Shown one piece after another: positions 17,582 through 28,500 of a DNA stretch of 64,000 bases; position 1 is the stretch's first letter, and each line of letters begins with the position of its first letter. A model generated the notes under the pieces. It saw only the letters and a list, made by a program, of their open reading frames with translations. It was not told the DNA's origin and made no database searches. A program made the position numbers and the translations under genes. Origin of the DNA: CAWHYG01 sp963833505 (lineage in GTDB: Bacteria; Eisenbacteria; RBG-16-71-46; CAIMUX01); NCBI GenBank assembly GCA_963833505.1, contig CAWHYG010000007.1, positions 310,001 through 374,000 on the forward strand. Direction: 5' to 3'.

Positions 17582-17687
17582 TCCGCCGCGATGACCGCGT
17601 TGCGCCGGCCTTCGCTCCCCGACATACTGACCGGGATGCGCCTGCCTCTCCGGGCGGCGCGCCCGCTTCGACCGACCGGAGGACCGC

Positions 17688-20513
17688 ATGCGTCGAGCCC
17701 GTTCCGATACGCCACTTCTGGCGCTGCTCGAAGGGATGGCTCTTCGCGACGGCCAGATCGTCCATGTGGAGAGCCTGCCGCCCCGGCCGCCGGTCTACCA
17801 GGATCCCGCCGCGCCCCTGTCCGCGGCGCTCGCCGGGAAGCTCGACCTTCAGGGAGTCGCCCGTCTCTACCGCCACCAGGCCGCCGCCCTCGACCGGGTG
17901 CGGGCGGGGGAGAACGTCGTGGTCGTGACCGGGACGGCCTCGGGCAAGACCCTCTGCTACAACCTCCCGGTGCTGGAGTCGCTGCTGGCCGATCCCGAGG
18001 CGCGCGCTCTCTATCTGTTTCCGACCAAGGCGCTGGCCCAGGACCAGCTCAAGGGGCTGAAGCGCTTTCTCCCGGAGGAGGACGCCGCCGGAGAGGGCGG
18101 AGCCGGACGCGGAGGCCCCTCCGCGGCGTCGGGTGCGCGCCGCCGCCGGCCCGCTCCGCTGCGCGGGGATCTCTTCTTTCGCGCCGGCACCTACGACGGC
18201 GACACGCCGCCCAGCCTGCGCTCGCGGCTGCGCGACGAGGCCAACATCCTCCTGACCAATCCGGACATGCTCCATTCCGGGATCCTGCCGCACCATCCGC
18301 GCTGGGCGGAGTTCTTCGCGCGTTTGCAGTACGTCGTGGTCGACGAGATCCACGTCTATCGCGGGATCTTCGGCTCGCACGTGGCCAACGTGCTCCGGCG
18401 TCTCCGGCGCGTCTGCCGGCATCACGGCAGCAATCCCGTCTGGATCTGCGCCTCGGCCACGATCGCGAATCCGGCGGAGCTGGCCGAACGCCTGACCGGC
18501 CTCCGGTTCTCCGTGGTGGATGAGGACGGCGCTCCCCGGGGCCGGAAGCACTTCCTTTTCTGGAATCCTCCGCGGATCGGCTCGACCGGAATGGAGCGGC
18601 GGAGCGCCAATCTCGAGGCCAAGGAGATCCTCCTTCGGCTGGTGCGGGAGGGCTATCAGGGCATCGTTTTCGTCAAGACGCGCGCGATGACGGAGGTGCT
18701 TTTGCGCTACTGCCAGGAGGACCTGCGCCGCGAAGGAGGCGGGCTCGCCCGGAAGATCCGCGCCTATCGGGCCGGCTATCTTCCGGAGGAGCGGCGCCGG
18801 ATCGAGGCCGCGCTCTTCGAAGGGGATCTGCTCGGCGTCATCTCGACCAACGCGCTCGAGCTGGGGATTGACGTCGGCTCCCTGGACGCGGCTCTTCTCG
18901 TCGGATATCCCGGCACGATCGCGTCCACCTGGCAGCAGGCGGGACGGGCCGGGCGCCGCGAAGAGGAATCGGCCGCGGTCTTCCTGGCGCACAACGCTCC
19001 GATCGACCAGTACCTCATGGCCAATCCGCTCTACTTCTTCGGCCGCACGCCGGAGAACGCCATCCTTGATCCCTCGAATCCGCACATCCTGGTCAATCAC
19101 CTGCGGTGCGCTTCGTTCGAGATCCCGATTTCCCGCGCCGAGGAAACCTCCTTTGGCGAGTACGGCCCAGCCATCCTCGACCTGTTGAGGGAGCGGCAGC
19201 ACCTGAACGAGGTCAAGGGCCGTTGGTTCTACACGCGCGGCGACTATCCCTCGAGCGGTTTCTCCCTGCGGAACGCCGGAGACAACGTCTACACCATCAT
19301 CGACACGAGCGCGGCCGGAAGCGAGAGGAACCGGGGCGAGGCGCGCGGCGCCGCGGAACCCGCCGGGATGGAGGCGAGGGGCAACCGCGTCATCGGGACG
19401 GTCGACGAGCCGTCGGCTTTCACGCAGGTTCATCCCCAGGCGGTCTACATGCACGAAGGGGAGACCTACTTTGTCGATCGCCTGGATCTCGCCGAGAAGA
19501 GCGCCTACATCCACAAGGCCGATCTCGACTATTACACGCAGGCCGTCTCCGACACCTACATCGAGACCCGGTCGGCCGACCTGGAAAAGGTCTGGCGGCG
19601 CTCGGAGGTCTCCTTCGGGGAGGCGTCGGTCCACGAAAAGGTGACGATGTTCAAGAAGATCAAGTTCGGCGGGCGCGACTCCCTGGGCTGGGGGAACATC
19701 GAGCTGCCGCATACCACCTTGCACACCGCCGCGCTGTGGCTGGAGCCGCCGGCGGAGGCGCTGGCGCAGGTCGCGGGTTGGGGACGGGTGCCGGCCGACG
19801 GGATCGAGGGGATCGCCAACGTCCTGGCCGAGGTGATCTCCCTTCGGGCCATGTGCGATCCGCTTGATCTGGGCACCGTGGTGGAAATGCGCGGCCCCGG
19901 TGGTCCGATGCTGTTCGTCTACGACAAGTATCCGGGCGGGCTGGGCTATGCCCAGAAGGCCTTCCATCTGATCGAGGAGGTGATGCAGGAGGCGCTTCGC
20001 CTGATCCAGGGATGCGCCTGCGAAGACGGTTGTCCGTCCTGTGTCGGCTCGCCCATCCTGCCGCAATACGGGCTGGATCCGGATGCGGTGGTGAAGGGTC
20101 GGATCCCGGACAAGGAGGCGGCCCTGATCCTGCTGCACGCGCTTCTGGAACTGCCGGCCTACACGCCGAAGACGCCGCTTTCGGCCGAGAGGGCGGCGCG
20201 CGCGGCGGCGATCCTGGCGGCGCAGCGCGCGGGTTTGGGCGGCGGGGAAGCCCCGGCGGACGACTCCGCCGCAGCGAAGGCCGCCGCGGCGGGCGGGCGT
20301 TCGCGACGGAGAGCCGGGCCGGGCGCTGATTCCGAAGATGGCGCGGCGGGCAGAAGCGCCGGTGCGCCTGGACGCCGGGGAGCGGGCGAGAGCGAGGCGT
20401 CGCTGCCGGAACGGCAGGTCAGGCCGCTTCCGCCCGATCTCCGCCGCAAGCTGGAAGGCCAGATCGATCGGATGAAGGAGGAGCCGCCGCTCGGGAAGAA
20501 GCGGGGAGGCTGA
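17688..20513 (+). CDS. mrfA: MrfA/YprA-type DEAH helicase with C-terminal four-cysteine domain
   Basis: A 941-residue SF2 DNA helicase. Seen: Walker A TGTASGKT, DEIH in motif II (VVDEIHVYRG), SATIANPAELAE (motif III region), the helicase C domain with ALELGIDVGSLD and QQAGRAGRR (motif VI), and the DUF1998 zinc-type site GCACEDGCPSC near residue 782. GGAGG lies 7-8 bases before the ATG. The family partner mrfB is immediately upstream. Two extra low-complexity parts are not expected in the family: a Gly/Ser/Arg-rich insert between motifs Ia and Ib (about residues 130-161) and a ~100-residue Ala/Gly/Arg-rich tail. Predicted role: unwinding at DNA crosslinks or alkylation lesions to feed the MrfB nuclease. 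Confidence 0.9.
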   Translation: MRRARSDTPLLALLEGMALRDGQIVHVESLPPRPPVYQDPAAPLSAALAGKLDLQGVARLYRHQAAALDRVRAGENVVVVTGTASGKTLCYNLPVLESLLADPEARALYLFPTKALAQDQLKGLKRFLPEEDAAGEGGAGRGGPSAASGARRRRPAPLRGDLFFRAGTYDGDTPPSLRSRLRDEANILLTNPDMLHSGILPHHPRWAEFFARLQYVVVDEIHVYRGIFGSHVANVLRRLRRVCRHHGSNPVWICASATIANPAELAERLTGLRFSVVDEDGAPRGRKHFLFWNPPRIGSTGMERRSANLEAKEILLRLVREGYQGIVFVKTRAMTEVLLRYCQEDLRREGGGLARKIRAYRAGYLPEERRRIEAALFEGDLLGVISTNALELGIDVGSLDAALLVGYPGTIASTWQQAGRAGRREEESAAVFLAHNAPIDQYLMANPLYFFGRTPENAILDPSNPHILVNHLRCASFEIPISRAEETSFGEYGPAILDLLRERQHLNEVKGRWFYTRGDYPSSGFSLRNAGDNVYTIIDTSAAGSERNRGEARGAAEPAGMEARGNRVIGTVDEPSAFTQVHPQAVYMHEGETYFVDRLDLAEKSAYIHKADLDYYTQAVSDTYIETRSADLEKVWRRSEVSFGEASVHEKVTMFKKIKFGGRDSLGWGNIELPHTTLHTAALWLEPPAEALAQVAGWGRVPADGIEGIANVLAEVISLRAMCDPLDLGTVVEMRGPGGPMLFVYDKYPGGLGYAQKAFHLIEEVMQEALRLIQGCACEDGCPSCVGSPILPQYGLDPDAVVKGRIPDKEAALILLHALLELPAYTPKTPLSAERAARAAAILAAQRAGLGGGEAPADDSAAAKAAAAGGRSRRRAGPGADSEDGAAGRSAGAPGRRGAGESEASLPERQVRPLPPDLRRKLEGQIDRMKEEPPLGKKRGG

Positions 20514-20542
20514 CCGGGCCCGAGGTGCCGAGGTTCAGGGCA

Positions 20543-21357
20543 TCAGTGGTCGGAAGACCAACCCGCGTAGTCCTTCCCGTCTCCGGCCGTCCGAAAACCG
20601 ATCGCCGGGTCAAGGGTGTCCGGGGGAGCGCTGGCGCGGGCCGTCGTGCGGCAGTCGAAACCGGGACTTTTCCATGAACCTCCCCGCACGATCCGCCGGG
20701 TGCCGTCGGCCGGAGGTTGATGGGGTTTCCGGTATGGCCCTTCCCAATCCGCGGTCCACTCGGCGGCGTTGCCGGCCATGTCGTCTATGCCGCAGGCGCT
20801 GGTCCCGACGCCGGTCTGATATCCGTCGTGGATCCGGCCGTCATAGTACCCGACCGGCGTAGTGGCCCACGTTGTGGCGCTTTCGAACGGATCCCCGCTT
20901 CGGGAGAAATTGGTCCGTGAGCTGTCGAGGACCCGGCCCCACGGATAACGATAGCCCAGACCGACCTCGACCCATTCCCGCGTTCCGTCTCCATCCCAGG
21001 CCATCATGCTGTCGCCGTATTCCGGGCTCAGGCCTCTCGCCGCCTTCTCCCATTCCGCTTCGGAGGGCAACCTCCGGCCGAGAAGCTCCGCGCAGGCTGC
21101 AGCCCCGTACCATCAGACGCCGACCACGGGATGCCGCCGGCAGGCCTCCAGGGCGACAAACGTGCTTTCCGAGGGGATGTACCGGATCCGGCCGGCGGAA
21201 TCCTCTGCGCGCAAGTTCAGGTACGGGCGGCCCTGCTGGTCCCGAACGAAATCGTCCAGCCGCAAGTCGCCGCGCCTGCGGGCCAGCGTCAGGAAGGCCG
21301 CGTACTGCTCGTTCGTCACCTCGGTTCGATCGAAGTCGTAGTTAGTAGCTTTGACAT
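20543..21357 (-). pseudogene. Formylglycine-generating-enzyme/SUMF1-like gene, broken
   Basis: The frame encodes a clear FGE-sulfatase domain: DRTEVTNEQYAAFL, then HPVVGV, WYGAAACAELLGRRLPSEAEWEKAARG, NAAEWTADW, RIVRGGSWKSP and a GFRTA end. It is interrupted twice. An in-frame TGA at 21113-21115 replaces the residue in HPVVGV-x-WY that is normally Ser. The likely start ATG at 21357, with GGGAGG upstream and 2 bases after the preceding stop, is one frame off the domain, so a frameshift lies around 21320-21350. Family members oxidise a Cys or Ser of sulfatases, or have related roles, but this copy probably makes no full product. Restart at ATG 21070 would give only the C-terminal half. Confidence 0.8.
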
Positions 21358-21359
21358 CA

Positions 21360-21701
21360 CTACCTCCCGCCCAGGGTTTGCAGTGCGGCTGAGACCGTCG
21401 ACGCGGCCAGAGCCCGTCGTCCGCCGACCACGTGACCATCGTTGTCGACCTGGATGCTGTCCCCGACGACCCTCCATGCGGAATACAGATCGCCGTACAG
21501 CTCGTACGCGGTTCCGGCGGGGCGGAGGAACGCGAACACCTCTGTGCCCTGCATGAGCGGTGGCACCAGGAGCCACTCGAAGTCCGCGTTCCGCACCGGG
21601 CACTGCACGGTCAGGGTGTCGCCGGCCCGAACTCCGGTCGAAGCGAACGAGGCCAGGACGCGGAGACGGATCTGGGTCCGCGGATCGAATGGGGTTTTCA
21701 T
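21360..21701 (-). CDS. Hypothetical protein, probably N-terminally truncated
   Basis: 113 residues. The composition is protein-like throughout: GDTLTVQCPV, VPPLMQGTEVFAFLRPAG, AYELYGDLYSAW. This beta-rich pattern is reminiscent of small secreted proteins that bear a signal peptide, but none is present, and no ribosome binding site precedes ATG 21701. The frame is open for about 35 codons further upstream without a better start. It probably lost its 5' end. Its TAG is 2 bases from the ATG of the broken FGE-like gene, so the two once formed a unit. No family was assigned. Confidence 0.5.
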   Translation of the reverse strand: MKTPFDPRTQIRLRVLASFASTGVRAGDTLTVQCPVRNADFEWLLVPPLMQGTEVFAFLRPAGTAYELYGDLYSAWRVVGDSIQVDNDGHVVGGRRALAASTVSAALQTLGGR

Positions 21702-21849
21702 GAGGCCGAACCGGTGGATGTGGAGGGGATTCCATCCGCGGGCGACCTCAGCGCGAACGGCAACTGGGGCGTGGGTCGGATGGGTTCCATCGCGAAGGCC
21801 CCCTCAATAGGGGTGTTCCCGATGACTGCGCGTTCGCCGAGAGCGCTCG

Positions 21850-22320
21850 TCAGCCCGCAGGCTTCACGATCATGAGGACCATCGCGGCCAGCGGAGCGAC
21901 GGTCGCGATCGTGCCCCAGAGATTCCAGCTTCTCGAGAGGCGGTCGTACTCGGCTTGATTCCAAGGCTCGCCGCCGGCGGACGCGAGAGCGAGGGAGCGC
22001 ATCCGGCGTTGCAGCGGAGCGAGTTGCGCGCTGAACGCAAACCCGGAGATGGCGAAGAGGATCAGCGACTGCCAGATCCAGCCGGTGCGGAGGATGGGAT
22101 ACCTCTCCAGACCGGCGGCGGCGAATCCGAAGACGAGGAGCAGCGCCGCTCCGGGCACGGTCAACCACCGGTCCGCCCGGATGATCCCGTCCAGGGTGTG
22201 GGCGATCAGGCGCGGATCCCGGCTGCGATCGCCGTGCCTCTTCCAGAAAATGCCCGCCAGAATGTTCCCGAGGAAAAGGACGACTCCCAGAAGGTGGATC
22301 GACTTCATGATCACGTACAT
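21850..22320 (-). CDS. DUF2269 family membrane protein
   Basis: 156 residues with four hydrophobic segments, beginning MYVIMKSIHLLGVVLFLGN. The invariant HLLGVVLFLGN pattern, the later WLTVPGAALLLVFG and a W-NLWGTIATVAPLAAM-type last helix fit DUF2269, a family of small integral membrane proteins without a known activity. AAAGGAG about 9 bases upstream fixes the start at 22320. It follows degP on the same strand at 154 bases and precedes the decayed zone. Confidence 0.8.
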   Translation of the reverse strand: MYVIMKSIHLLGVVLFLGNILAGIFWKRHGDRSRDPRLIAHTLDGIIRADRWLTVPGAALLLVFGFAAAGLERYPILRTGWIWQSLILFAISGFAFSAQLAPLQRRMRSLALASAGGEPWNQAEYDRLSRSWNLWGTIATVAPLAAMVLMIVKPAG

Positions 22321-22474
22321 CGGCCGTGCACTCCTTTCGACGAACGCGAGCCAGGCGTGATGCTCGTTGTGGTACGCCTTCCAGACTTTGTGATCGTCGC
22401 GGCAAGACGCCGACCCCCGCGGAACGTCGGGGAAAATGTCATGACGAGGTCCATGACGGCGGTTCGGCCGGCGG

Positions 22475-24022
<1,548 letters not shown>

Positions 24023-24099
24023 GGTTCCATCACCTCCGCGGAAGACGGTCTCGTTTACGGTTTCCCCAACATCGGTCTGGCACTGCGATGCTTTTGAGC

Positions 24100-24109
24100 A
24101 TGGTACCAT
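24100..24109. promoter_or_regulatory. Palindromic ATGGTACCAT between degP and thioredoxin
   Basis: Second exact copy of the 10-base palindrome seen at 16799-16808, again in a short divergent intergenic region (24023-24151). It offers a TGn-TACCAT extended -10 to both strands. It could equally be a regulator half-site pair. Confidence 0.35.
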
Positions 24110-24151
24110 CGGAGACGGCTGAACTCGAATCTCGGAGACAGGAGAACCGTC

Positions 24152-24604
24152 ATGGCCCAGCATCTGTTCCTGCAGTGCCCGTCGTGCGGGACGGAGAATC
24201 GCATCCCTCCCGTCCGCGTCGGACAGACCGGGCGCTGCGGTCGCTGCCGTTCGGAACTGCCCGGCACCGGTTATTACTTCAGCGCTCCGGTGGAGATCCC
24301 GGAAACCGCGTTTGACGCCGTGATCCGTCTTGCCTCGCGCCCGGTCCTGATCGATTTTCGCGCCGACTGGTGCCAGCCCTGCCGGGAGCTTGCGCCGGTG
24401 CTCGAGGCGCTTGCCTCCGAGATGGCGGGACGCCTCATCGTGGGCGAGGTGGACGCCGACCAGGCGGCGGTCACGGCGGCGCGGTTCGGCGTCGAGGCGA
24501 TTCCCACCCTGGTTCTCTTCCGGAGCGGGATCGAGCTCGACCGGATCCGCGGAGTGATCTCGCTCGAGGCGCTGCGAGAGCGGCTGGGCCGGTACCTGGA
24601 CTGA
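24152..24604 (+). CDS. Thioredoxin with N-terminal zinc ribbon (TrxC-like)
   Basis: 150 residues. The zinc ribbon has four Cys in two CxxC pairs (C9/C12, C29/C32). The thioredoxin fold follows, with active site DWCQPC (C74, C77) and the cis-Pro segment AIPTLVLF. Overall layout matches thioredoxin 2 (TrxC), a cytoplasmic disulfide reductase linked to oxidative stress. The active site is WCQPC rather than the usual WCGPC, which may shift the redox potential. GGAGACAGGAG lies upstream of the ATG. It is followed after 32 bases by a secreted protein gene. Confidence 0.92.
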   Translation: MAQHLFLQCPSCGTENRIPPVRVGQTGRCGRCRSELPGTGYYFSAPVEIPETAFDAVIRLASRPVLIDFRADWCQPCRELAPVLEALASEMAGRLIVGEVDADQAAVTAARFGVEAIPTLVLFRSGIELDRIRGVISLEALRERLGRYLD

Positions 24605-24636
24605 CCACCACCAACAGCCGAGTGCTGGAGGTCGCA

Positions 24637-25401
24637 ATGCGCAGAGCTGATTCGGCGCTCCTGCTCCCGTTGCTTGTGGCGTTGTTGGTGCCGGCCGTTG
24701 TCCTTCCCCAGCCGGGAAACGGCGGTAACGGCGGGCCCGACACGACGCTGGCCACCTTCGACACGACCCTCGTGATTCCCGCCGGAGACACGGTCATCGT
24801 TGAGCGGCTCGCCGAACATCACGAGTACATCGGGGGCGACAGGCTCCACATCGTCGCCCGGGACGGGGTCTGCGACATCAACGGAACGCGCTACCGGCCT
24901 GGGCCGCAAAGACCCGACACGCTCCTTCCCGTCTGCACACTTCGCCATCTCTACGGGACCGTACCGCTGGTGCTCGACTACGTCTCGCGCCACGAGGGGC
25001 AAGACTCCGTTGAGGTCTGGAACCATGCTTTCCATGCGTGGTATGAAGCCCAGCGCCAACTCGACGCGGATCTTCAGCGCATGTACCGGGAGCTGGACGC
25101 GAACGGCCTTCGGGAGCCGGCCCTGATGGACTCGGTCGTCGCTCGGATGCAGAGATCGCCAATCGTCGAGGGTGCCCAGTACGACTCCGCGGCTAGAAAA
25201 GTCAGGTACTTCCTTCGCGGCCAGCGTGCCGGCTGGATGCTCCGCATCGACGGCCGCGGCCCGTTCCCATCCCGCCCTCCCGGCCAGAAGCTGACCAGAC
25301 GTGAAGCCGCCGACGTGGTCGGCACGGCCCGAATATGGTTTGCCCGCATTCCCCGAGCGAGGCTGCTGTACCGGAACGGCGGCATGATGATCCTGCATTG
25401 A
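24637..25401 (+). CDS. Secreted hypothetical protein
   Basis: 254 residues with a clean signal peptide (SALLLPLLVALLVPAVVLP). GGAGG lies 5 bases before ATG 24637, which fixes the start although the frame is open upstream. The mature part begins with a Gly/Asn linker and contains a CDINGTRYRPGPQ segment and a long helical stretch of HAWYEAQRQLDADLQRMYRE type. Two cysteines (near DGVCDING and LPVCTLRH) could form a disulfide in the periplasm. No family was recognised. It is co-oriented with the thioredoxin gene. Confidence 0.65.
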   Translation: MRRADSALLLPLLVALLVPAVVLPQPGNGGNGGPDTTLATFDTTLVIPAGDTVIVERLAEHHEYIGGDRLHIVARDGVCDINGTRYRPGPQRPDTLLPVCTLRHLYGTVPLVLDYVSRHEGQDSVEVWNHAFHAWYEAQRQLDADLQRMYRELDANGLREPALMDSVVARMQRSPIVEGAQYDSAARKVRYFLRGQRAGWMLRIDGRGPFPSRPPGQKLTRREAADVVGTARIWFARIPRARLLYRNGGMMILH

Positions 25402-25411
25402 GGAGGCCGAC

Positions 25412-25441
25412 ATGCGAACTGCACTGATCGCCCTGGCTCCC
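25412..25441 (+). other. Start of a lost downstream gene
   Basis: Immediately after the secreted protein gene there is GAGGAGG, 5 bases, then ATG (25412) followed by codons for MRTALIALAP, a typical signal-peptide beginning. After about ten codons the sequence becomes terminator hairpins and then the antisense of the RND gene. It looks like the leftover 5' end of a co-transcribed exported-protein gene. Confidence 0.35.
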
Positions 25442-25480
25442 CGGAGCCGGTGCCCGCCACAGACCGCCCGAGCCGCCTCA

Positions 25481-25512
25481 CCGGAGCCTCGGGCTCCGGG
25501 CGCTTCCGCCCG
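25481..25512. terminator. Double hairpin between convergent transcription units
   Basis: Two adjoining hairpins: CCGGAGCC/GGCTCCGG with a 3-base loop (25481-25499) and CGGGCG/CGCCCG with a CTTC loop (25497-25512). They lie between the + strand secreted-protein gene and the end of the - strand RND operon. T-runs are absent. Confidence 0.5.
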
Positions 25513-25528
25513 CTTCCACTCCACGGGC

Positions 25529-28500
25529 TCAGGAGGTCGTCGGGGCCCTCTTCTTCGCTCCCAGGGCCAGCAACCGCCCGATGCGCGCCAGCACCCTCTC
25601 CGTCCAATGCTGGAATCGATCCATGTAGATGAAGAAGACCGGGGTCACGAAGAGGGTCAGGAACTGCGAAAAGAGAAGGCCGCCGACCACGGTCAAACCG
25701 AGCGGGCGGCGCGACTCCGCACCCGCGCCCAGGCCGATCGCGATCGGCAGGGTGCCCATCAGGGCTGCCATGGTCGTCATCATGATCGGGCGGAACCGGA
25801 TCATGCAGGCCTCGAAGATCGCGTCCCTGGGAGTCTTGCCCTCCGTACGCTGCGCCTCGAGCGCGAAGTCGATCATCATGATTCCGTTCTTCTTCACCAG
25901 TCCGACGAGGAGGATGACGCCGACGAAGGCATAGATGCTCAGGTCGACGTGGAAGATCATGAGGGTCAAGAGCGCGCCGAATCCGGCGAAGGGCAGGGCG
26001 GAGAGGATCGTGAACGGGTGGAAGAAGCTCTCGTAGAGGATCCCCAGCACCAGGTAGATCACCAGCACCGCCATGATGAGGAGAAGCCCCAGGCCCTGGA
26101 CCGACGATTGGAACGCCTGCGCCGTGCCCTGGAAGCTGGTCGTGATCCCGGCCGGAAGCACCTGCCTGGCCAGACCCTGCACCTCGGCCACCGCGGTGCT
26201 GAGCGAGATCCCGGGAGCCAGGTTGAACGAGATGGTCACGGCGGGAAGCTGTCCCAGGTGGTTGATCGCCAGCGGGCCGTAGGAGGTCTTCAGGCTGGCC
26301 AGCACGTTCAGCGGCACCAGCGTGCCGCTGTTGGCGCGCACGTAGAGCTTGGAGAGGGCCGCGGGGTCCATCTGGTCCTCGGGCAGCAGCTCCAGGATGA
26401 CGTAGTACTCGTTGTTCGGGGCATAGATGGTGGAGATCTGGGACGAAGCGTAGGCGCTCTGGAGGGCGTTCTCGATGTCCCCGACGGAGACGCCGTAGGA
26501 GGCGGCCTTGTCCCGGTCGATGTCGACGTCGATCTCGGGGTTCTTGATCTGGAGGTCGCTGGTGACGTCCTGAAGTCCCTTCAGGTTCTGCATCCTCTGC
26601 TGGAGGAGCTGGGAGCTCTTGAACAGCTCGTCCTGATCGATGCCCTGCAGCGTGTATTGATACTGGCTGCGCGACAGCGTGCCTCCGACCCGGATGGGCG
26701 GCGGGTTCTGCAGGAAAACCTGGATCCCGGGGATCTTGAACAGCTTGGGCCGGAGCTCCTGGATCACCTGATCGGGACTGAGCTTTCGCTTGGCACGGGA
26801 GGCCAGTCGGACGAAGACCACCCCGGTGTTCCGGCCGCTGATCCCGCCCGCGCCCCCCACGCTCGACATGAAGGCCGAGATGTTGGGGTCGTCGGCCAGG
26901 ATCGAGGCCACGCGCTTCTGATGGCTGACCATGGAATCGAACGAGATCGATTCGGAGGCGGCGGTGAAGCCGAAGATCTGACCGGTGTCCTCGCTCGGCA
27001 GAAAGCCTTTGGGGATGTGCGCGAACAGGATCACGGTGAGCACGAGAATGGCGAAGGAATAGAGGATGGTCACCCGCGAGTGGTCGATCGACCAGCGCAG
27101 GCCGCGCCGGTAGACCGCGAGCATCCGGTCGAACACCCTCTCTGAGACCGCGTAGATCCTGCCGTGGTGGGCCTGGGCGCTGTGGCGGAGAAAGCGGCTC
27201 GAGAGCATCGGGGTCAGGGTCAGGGAAACGAATCCGGAGATCAGGATGGCGACGGCCATGGTGACGGCGAACTCGTGGAAGAGCCGGCCCACGATCCCGC
27301 CCATGAAGAGAATGGGGATGAACACCGCAACCAGCGCCACGGTCATCGAGAGGATGGTGAAGCCGATCTCGCGGGAGCCGTTCCAGGCCGCCTGGAGCCG
27401 CGATTCCCCCATTTCCATGTGCCGGACGATGTTCTCCAGCATGACGATGGCGTCGTCCACGACGAATCCGACCGAGAGCGTGAGGGCCATCAGGGAGAGG
27501 TTGTCGAGGCTGTAGCCCAGGACGTACATCGCGGCGAAGGTGCCGATCAGGGCCATGGGGAGCGCCAGGGACGGAATCACGGTGGCGGAGAGGTTCCGGA
27601 GGAACAGGAAGATCACCATGATCACGAGGATCAGCGTGATGAAGAGGGTGGTCTTGACGTCGTTGACGGACGCCCGGATCGACTCGGAGCGGTCGAAGAG
27701 CACGTTGAGCCGCACCGAACCGGGGAGATGCTCGCGGAAGGTGGGGAGCAGGTCCTTCACCTTCTGCACGACGTCGACGGTGTTGGTTCCGGGCTGCCGC
27801 TGCACCGCCAGGATGATCGCGCGGTCGCTCACCAACCAGGCCGCCACTTTGTCATCCTGAACGCTGTCGAGCACGCGGCCCAGCTCATCCAGGCGCACCG
27901 GATGCCCGTTCCGGTACGCCACGATCAGGGATCGGTAGGCCTGCGCCTGCATGAGCTGGCCGGTCGCCTGGACCGTGAAGGCCTTCTGCGGGCCGCTCAA
28001 GAGACCGGTCGGCAGGTTCACGTTGGCGTTCTGGATGGAGTTCTGAACCTCGTCGATGCCGATGCCTCGACTGGCGAGCGCGTTGGGATCGAGCTGAGCG
28101 CGCACCGCGTACTTCTGCGAGCCGTACACCTGGACCTGGGCCACGCCGCTCACCATGGAGATCCGCTCGGCCAGGAGGGTCTCGGCGTACTCATCCAACG
28201 AGTAGAGCGGAAGGCTCGGCGCGGTCATGGCGATGTAGAGTACCGGCTGATCGGCGGGATTCACCTTTCGGAAGGACGGAGGGGTCGGCATGTTCGGCGG
28301 AAGCTGTCGCTGGGCCACCGCGATCGCCGACTGCACGTCCTGGGCCGCCGCGTCCAGATTGCGGTTGAGGCTGAACTGAAGCGTGATGGTGGTCGATCCC
28401 TGCGAGTTCGCCGAGGTCATCACATCGAGACCGGCGATGGTGGAGAACTGGCGTTCGAGCGGCGTGGCCACGGCGGAAGCCATCGTCTCTGGCGTCGCGC

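Noticed and set aside
16766..17689. Long N-terminal extension of the acylphosphatase frame
   Set aside because: The extra ~300 codons are antisense to mrfB; the ATG at 16765 with GGGAGG gives the normal 93 residues.
21060..21115. Selenocysteine insertion at the TGA of the FGE-like gene
   Set aside because: No convincing SECIS-type stem-loop directly after the TGA and a second lesion in the same gene; a nonsense mutation or sequencing error is simpler.
25412..27145. Plus-strand 577-codon frame starting after a good ribosome binding site
   Set aside because: Only the first ten codons look real; the rest is antisense to the RND permease, with His/Asp/Arg-rich shadow composition.
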